From Streptomyces sp. P9-A2 (GTDB lineage: Bacteria > Actinomycetota > Actinomycetes > Streptomycetales > Streptomycetaceae): DNA of 64,000 nt. Positions 60,770 to 64,000 of the stretch are shown piece after piece; the first letter of the stretch is position 1; each line of letters begins with the position of its first letter. The notes beneath the pieces are model-generated. The model did not search any database, had not been told where the DNA came from, and saw only the letters and a program-made list of their open reading frames with translations. The stretch spans positions 2,170,001 to 2,234,000 of the forward strand of contig NZ_JAZIFX010000001.1 in NCBI RefSeq assembly GCF_036634175.1, in the 5' to 3' direction. The translations under genes and the position numbers were made by a program.

Positions 60770-62037
60770 GGGGCGTCCTCCGCAGGCGGCGGGCAGTTGC
60801 CGACATGGTTGATGATGTCCTGCAGGACGTCCTGCTCGGGCTCGTACGCCTTGGTCTGGTCGGAGTTGGGCACCGGGGCCTGTATCCCGTGCTCCCGCAG
60901 ATAGGCGTTCAGTTGCTCGCTGCTGCCGTCGTCGCCGGAGAACCGGACCCTGAAGCCCAGCTCCAGGGCTCGCTGGCGCAGTTGCTCATCGTCTTCGATC
61001 ACTTTCACCAGGCGGTCGCCCTCGTCGCTGAAGGAGATGAGTTGCGGTTCGGTGAGCGCGTACGGCTTGGGGTAGAGCAGTACGCGGCTGGTGTCCTGCT
61101 CGCCGTGCCTGTCGTGGCGGGCCGTCTGGTGGGCCAGGTACTGGTGCTCGTAGATCAGAGAGATGGGCGCCATGGACTCGCCGAGGTCGGAGAAGTAGCT
61201 GTCCGCCTGCTCGTCGGCCCACATGCCCTGGAGGTTGATGAGAGGTTTGATCTCCTGGGCGAGGCGGCGTACGGCCGCCTCGGCGGCCTTGGGGTCGTTG
61301 GTCCTGGTGGTGCCCGGCGCCTTGTTCCCGTTGGCGACGAAAGCGAGCAGGCTGAGGTAGGTGCCGGCGCTGTTGGATCCGCAGACACTGGACGTGCGCA
61401 CCAGGACGTTGCCGCTGTTGCTGCGATTGCCCTCGGTGACGTCGTTGTAGCCGATGCCGTTCCAGGTGTCCGCGGTCTTCCCGGCGCCGTCCGCGGGCTC
61501 GTGCGGGGCGTCCTCGCCGTCGAGCAGGATCATGAACTTCGCCATGTCGAGGTCGTAGTAGAGCGTAGGAGTGTCGCCGGTCGACTGCTGCCGGGTGGCC
61601 ACTCGCGCCTTCACCAGGGTCTCGGCGTAGTCATGGAAGGTACCCAGCACCAGGGGTGTGGCGAAGGGACGCACCGATCTCAGGGCGTGCTTCTGCCGGC
61701 TGAGCACCTGCTTCGCGGCGGGCTGACCGGACGGGAAGACCACGTCCAGGTCTTTCAGGGACTGCGTGGCGATATCGCGGGAGCCTAGGCGGCGGATGTC
61801 CACACGTATGCCGTGCTTCAGTAACAGCCGCTGCACTTCCGGGTCTTTGAAGTAGTCGGACTTGGAGCCCATCTTGGCCTCGATGACCGTGACCTGATCG
61901 AACGGCCGGAGCATGTTGCCCGAGGAGAACAGTGAGAACAACCCGGCGAGGGCGAGCGGCAGCGCGACGAGGACGTGTCGTGGGACGCGTCTTCGGGAAG
62001 TGATCCGACGGGTGATGAATTTCGGTTCCTGGGACAA
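60766..62037 (-). CDS. Membrane-anchored solute-binding-like protein, first gene of the operon
   Basis: 423 residues starting at TTG, supported by AGGAGGGG 5-10 bp upstream on the minus strand; there is no ATG or GTG nearby. A basic N-terminus and one transmembrane segment (HVLVALPLALAGLFSLF) are followed by a periplasmic-binding-like domain: VTVIEAKMGSKSDYFKDPEV, DLDVVFPSGQPAAKQVL, TPLVLGTFHDYAETL. The last residues are Pro/Cys-containing (HVGNCPPPAED). It parallels the solute-binding half of the next gene, so both may recognise related ligands. The stop overlaps the lipoprotein start. Confidence 0.8.
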   Translation of the reverse strand: MSQEPKFITRRITSRRRVPRHVLVALPLALAGLFSLFSSGNMLRPFDQVTVIEAKMGSKSDYFKDPEVQRLLLKHGIRVDIRRLGSRDIATQSLKDLDVVFPSGQPAAKQVLSRQKHALRSVRPFATPLVLGTFHDYAETLVKARVATRQQSTGDTPTLYYDLDMAKFMILLDGEDAPHEPADGAGKTADTWNGIGYNDVTEGNRSNSGNVLVRTSSVCGSNSAGTYLSLLAFVANGNKAPGTTRTNDPKAAEAAVRRLAQEIKPLINLQGMWADEQADSYFSDLGESMAPISLIYEHQYLAHQTARHDRHGEQDTSRVLLYPKPYALTEPQLISFSDEGDRLVKVIEDDEQLRQRALELGFRVRFSGDDGSSEQLNAYLREHGIQAPVPNSDQTKAYEPEQDVLQDIINHVGNCPPPAEDAP

Positions 62038-62327
62038 CGCCCCTCCTGCCGCTCAAGAGGGCAGCATCATCAAGCATCCCGGGGGACAGGGTCCCCCAGG
62101 AATGGCCAATTCCGTCCGAATGTGAGGCGACGGGCCGGTGGTGTCGGTGGCGCGGTCCTCAGGTGCCCGCCAGGTGAGCGGCAACCGCCCGGCCGCACGA
62201 CCTGTTCACCTTCGGCACGACATGAAGCGCGGAGCGCGGGCGGCTGCGGACTCGCCGCGATCGCCCGTCTCTCCCCCGGACCACGTGTTCCGGGGCCGCC
62301 CGCAACGCCGTTGATGTCCCGCCGGGT

Positions 62328-63401
62328 TCAGGTACCGCAGCAGTCCGGGTCGAGGCCTCGGGGCAGGCGGTCGCCGCTGAAGACCGCGCAGGTGGCTTCG
62401 TGGCCGCCGAGCGCGGCGACGGCCAGCAGCAGCGAGCCGGCCGTCCAGGCGGTCAGTTCGACCGGCCAGATCGCCTCGTCGTCGAAGACGTACCCCGTCC
62501 AGTACAGGCCGGTCTGCGGATCGCGCAGGTGCTGGATGGACTGGAGCACCTCCAGCGCGCGGTCGGATTCGCCCATCACCCAGAGGGCCAGGGCGAGTTC
62601 GGCCGACTCGCCGCCGGTCACCCACGGGTTGGGGGACACGCAGCGCACTCCGAGGCCGGGGACGACGAAGCGGTCCCAGTCCTCCTCGATCCGCTCCTTG
62701 GCCTCGGCGTCGGTGAGGGCGCCGCCCAGCACGGGGTAGTACCAGTCCATGGAGTAGCGGTTCTTGTCGAGGAACCGCTCCGGGTGGTGCCGGATCGCGT
62801 GCCGGAGCGCGCCGGCCGCCAGCTCCCAGTCCGGCTGCGGCTCCTCCCGCTGCTCGGCGATGGCGAGGGCGCAGCGCAGCGCGTGGTGGACGGAGGAGCA
62901 GCCGGTGAGCAGCGCGTCCGCGGTGGGCGTGCCGTCGTCGTCGCGCCGCCAGCCGATCTGCCCGCCGGGCTGCTGGAGCCGCAGCACCCATTCCACGGCC
63001 GCGTACACGGTGGGCCACAGACGGTCCAGGAAGGTGTCGTCGCCGGTGGAGAGGTAGTGGTGCCAGACGCCGACGGCGACGTAGGCGACGAAGTTGGTCT
63101 CCCGCCCCCGGTCGGTGACGTCGTCGGGGTCGCCGTCGGCGTACGCGGCGTACCAGGAGCCGTCCGTGAGCTGGTGCCTGGCCAGCCACAGGTAGGCCTG
63201 TTCGGCGGCCTCGTGGGCGCCCGCGGCGTCCAGGGCCATGGCGGCCTCGACGTGGTCCCACGGGTCGAGGTGGTGGCCCCTGAACCAGGGGATCGCCCCG
63301 TCCTCACGCTGTACGGCGAGGATGCCGGCGACGGTCTCGACGGCCTGCTCTGCGGTGAGGACCCCGGGCAGGACGAGGTGTTCCGTACGGGAGGCCGTCA
63401 C
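62328..63401 (-). CDS. Prenyltransferase/squalene-cyclase-like alpha-toroid protein
   Basis: 357 residues from a GTG that overlaps the methyltransferase stop (GTGA). Tandem helical repeats rich in Gln-Trp-type motifs (AVQREDGAIPWFRGHHLDPW, RHQLTDGSWYAAYADGDPDD, LQQPGGQIGWRRDDDGT) and DPWDHVEAAMALDAAG are typical of the alpha/alpha toroid shared by squalene cyclases, prenyltransferases and some glycosidases. NRYSMDWYYPVLGG and SPNPWVTGGESAEL are conserved parts. No DxDD cyclase motif is visible, so terpene cyclisation is unlikely. A role in modifying a cell-surface glycan or lipid is inferred from its coupling to a methyltransferase. Confidence 0.8.
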   Translation of the reverse strand: MTASRTEHLVLPGVLTAEQAVETVAGILAVQREDGAIPWFRGHHLDPWDHVEAAMALDAAGAHEAAEQAYLWLARHQLTDGSWYAAYADGDPDDVTDRGRETNFVAYVAVGVWHHYLSTGDDTFLDRLWPTVYAAVEWVLRLQQPGGQIGWRRDDDGTPTADALLTGCSSVHHALRCALAIAEQREEPQPDWELAAGALRHAIRHHPERFLDKNRYSMDWYYPVLGGALTDAEAKERIEEDWDRFVVPGLGVRCVSPNPWVTGGESAELALALWVMGESDRALEVLQSIQHLRDPQTGLYWTGYVFDDEAIWPVELTAWTAGSLLLAVAALGGHEATCAVFSGDRLPRGLDPDCCGT

Positions 63402-64000
63402 TGGGTGACCGCCCCGGCCTCGGCGGCCGCCGAGGCGTCCGCGCCCGCACCGGCCCCCGCACCGGCCTCGACCTCGGCTCCGGTCTCGGCGCGGGGCAGG
63501 TGCGGCTTGGTCGCGTACGCCACGAAGCTCTTGCCCATCACCGGGTTCAGGGTCCGCTCCGCGAGGCGGGTCGCCAGCGGCTTCTTCATGATGTCCCAGA
63601 CCAGCAGCTTGTGGTACGCCCGTACCGGCAGCGCCTTGTCGTTGTCCACGCCGAAGGCGCACTTCAGCCACCAGTACGGCGAGTGCAGCGCGTGCGCGTG
63701 GTGGGTGCCGTAGGGGCGCAGACCGGCCTCGCGCATCCTGGCCAGCAGTTGGTCGGCCTTGTAGATGCGGATGTGGCCGCCCTCGACCTCGTGGTAGGCG
63801 TCGGACAGGGTCCAGCACACCTTCTCGGGGCCGTAGCGCGGCACGGTGACCGCGATACGGCCGCCGGGCCTGAGCACGCGGACCATCTCGGCGAGGACGC
63901 CCTTGTCGTCGGGGATGTGCTCCATGACCTCGGAGATGATCACGACGTCGAAGGACTCGTCGGGGAAGGGCAGGGCGAGGGCGTTGCCCTCCATGGCCGT
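63398..64000 (-). CDS. Class I SAM methyltransferase, 5' end beyond the window
   Basis: The C-terminal ~200 residues. The frame is open to the window edge and an internal Met at 63994 is unlikely to be the start, because motif I is not yet reached. Visible: EGNALALPFPDESFDVVIIS, EVMEHIPDDKGVLAEMVRVL, RPGGRIAVTVPRYGPEKVCW (motifs II-III of the Methyltransf_11 type), then EVEGGHIRIYKADQLLARM. The last ~35 residues are Ala/Gly/Glu low complexity. It is coupled to the toroid gene by a 4-bp overlap. Confidence 0.88.
   Translation of the reverse strand, partial: TAMEGNALALPFPDESFDVVIISEVMEHIPDDKGVLAEMVRVLRPGGRIAVTVPRYGPEKVCWTLSDAYHEVEGGHIRIYKADQLLARMREAGLRPYGTHHAHALHSPYWWLKCAFGVDNDKALPVRAYHKLLVWDIMKKPLATRLAERTLNPVMGKSFVAYATKPHLPRAETGAEVEAGAGAGAGADASAAAEAGAVTQ

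Overview
The window is high-GC DNA with the codon bias, start-codon mix (ATG, GTG, some TTG) and gene repertoire of a Streptomyces chromosome: whiJ-type regulators, a bifunctional RNase H/acid phosphatase, Nif3-like and YaaA proteins, and a class A RNase P RNA. No integrase, phage structural genes, tRNA or CRISPR array was seen.

Region 1 (about 1.6-25.2 kb) is an accessory, defence-rich island. It opens with a four-gene, translationally coupled cassette (1797-6732): an unknown protein with a charged helical N-terminus, a Cas4/AddB-like Fe-S RecB-fold protein, a second unknown protein and a small SF1 helicase. I cannot match it to a named system, and it is the best candidate here for something undescribed. 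A short remnant of another restriction enzyme follows. Next is an expanded type III restriction-modification operon (7012-16091): SNF2-type helicase, DUF4391 protein, Mod and Res. The target-recognition part of Mod is AT-richer than its surroundings. Then come a whiJ-like trio (DUF397, HTH-DUF5753, ATP-binding protein), an XRE-ImmA/IrrE protein with a clear palindromic operator and a PIN-like partner, a ribbon-helix-helix protein, a decapitated ATPase with its companion, a GmrSD-like type IV restriction enzyme, and a 499-residue unknown.

Region 2 (25.3-29.8 kb) holds rnpB on the minus strand, overlapped by the 3' end of an EamA transporter gene. An AraC regulator follows, with an IS607-type tnpA/tnpB transposon sitting 13 bp upstream of it.

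Region 3 (29.8-41.7 kb) is a PQQ cassette that is unusual for an actinomycete. It contains a GAF-LytTR regulator, katG, a cupredoxin-like PQQ-associated protein, a PQQ dehydrogenase carrying the lanthanide-type Asp signature, pqqA-B-C-D-E and an MntP-like exporter. The cassette lies between a truncated and an intact copy of an Uma2-family 3' end in direct orientation. The intact side also carries wreckage of an alpha/beta hydrolase and an IS3-type transposase.

Region 4 (42.4-64 kb) looks like ordinary core chromosome: a MerR regulator with a membrane protein, yaaA, KDPG aldolase, RNase H/acid phosphatase, a zinc-ribbon coiled-coil protein, a Nif3-like protein, a response regulator, two MFS exporters, a methyltransferase, a cell-wall amidase, small membrane proteins, and a three-gene membrane/lipoprotein operon with a fused solute-binding and VWA protein. 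The window ends in a prenyltransferase-like protein and a methyltransferase that runs off the edge. Small oddities include a CTG start codon, minisatellites and a 105-bp duplication of a gene tail.
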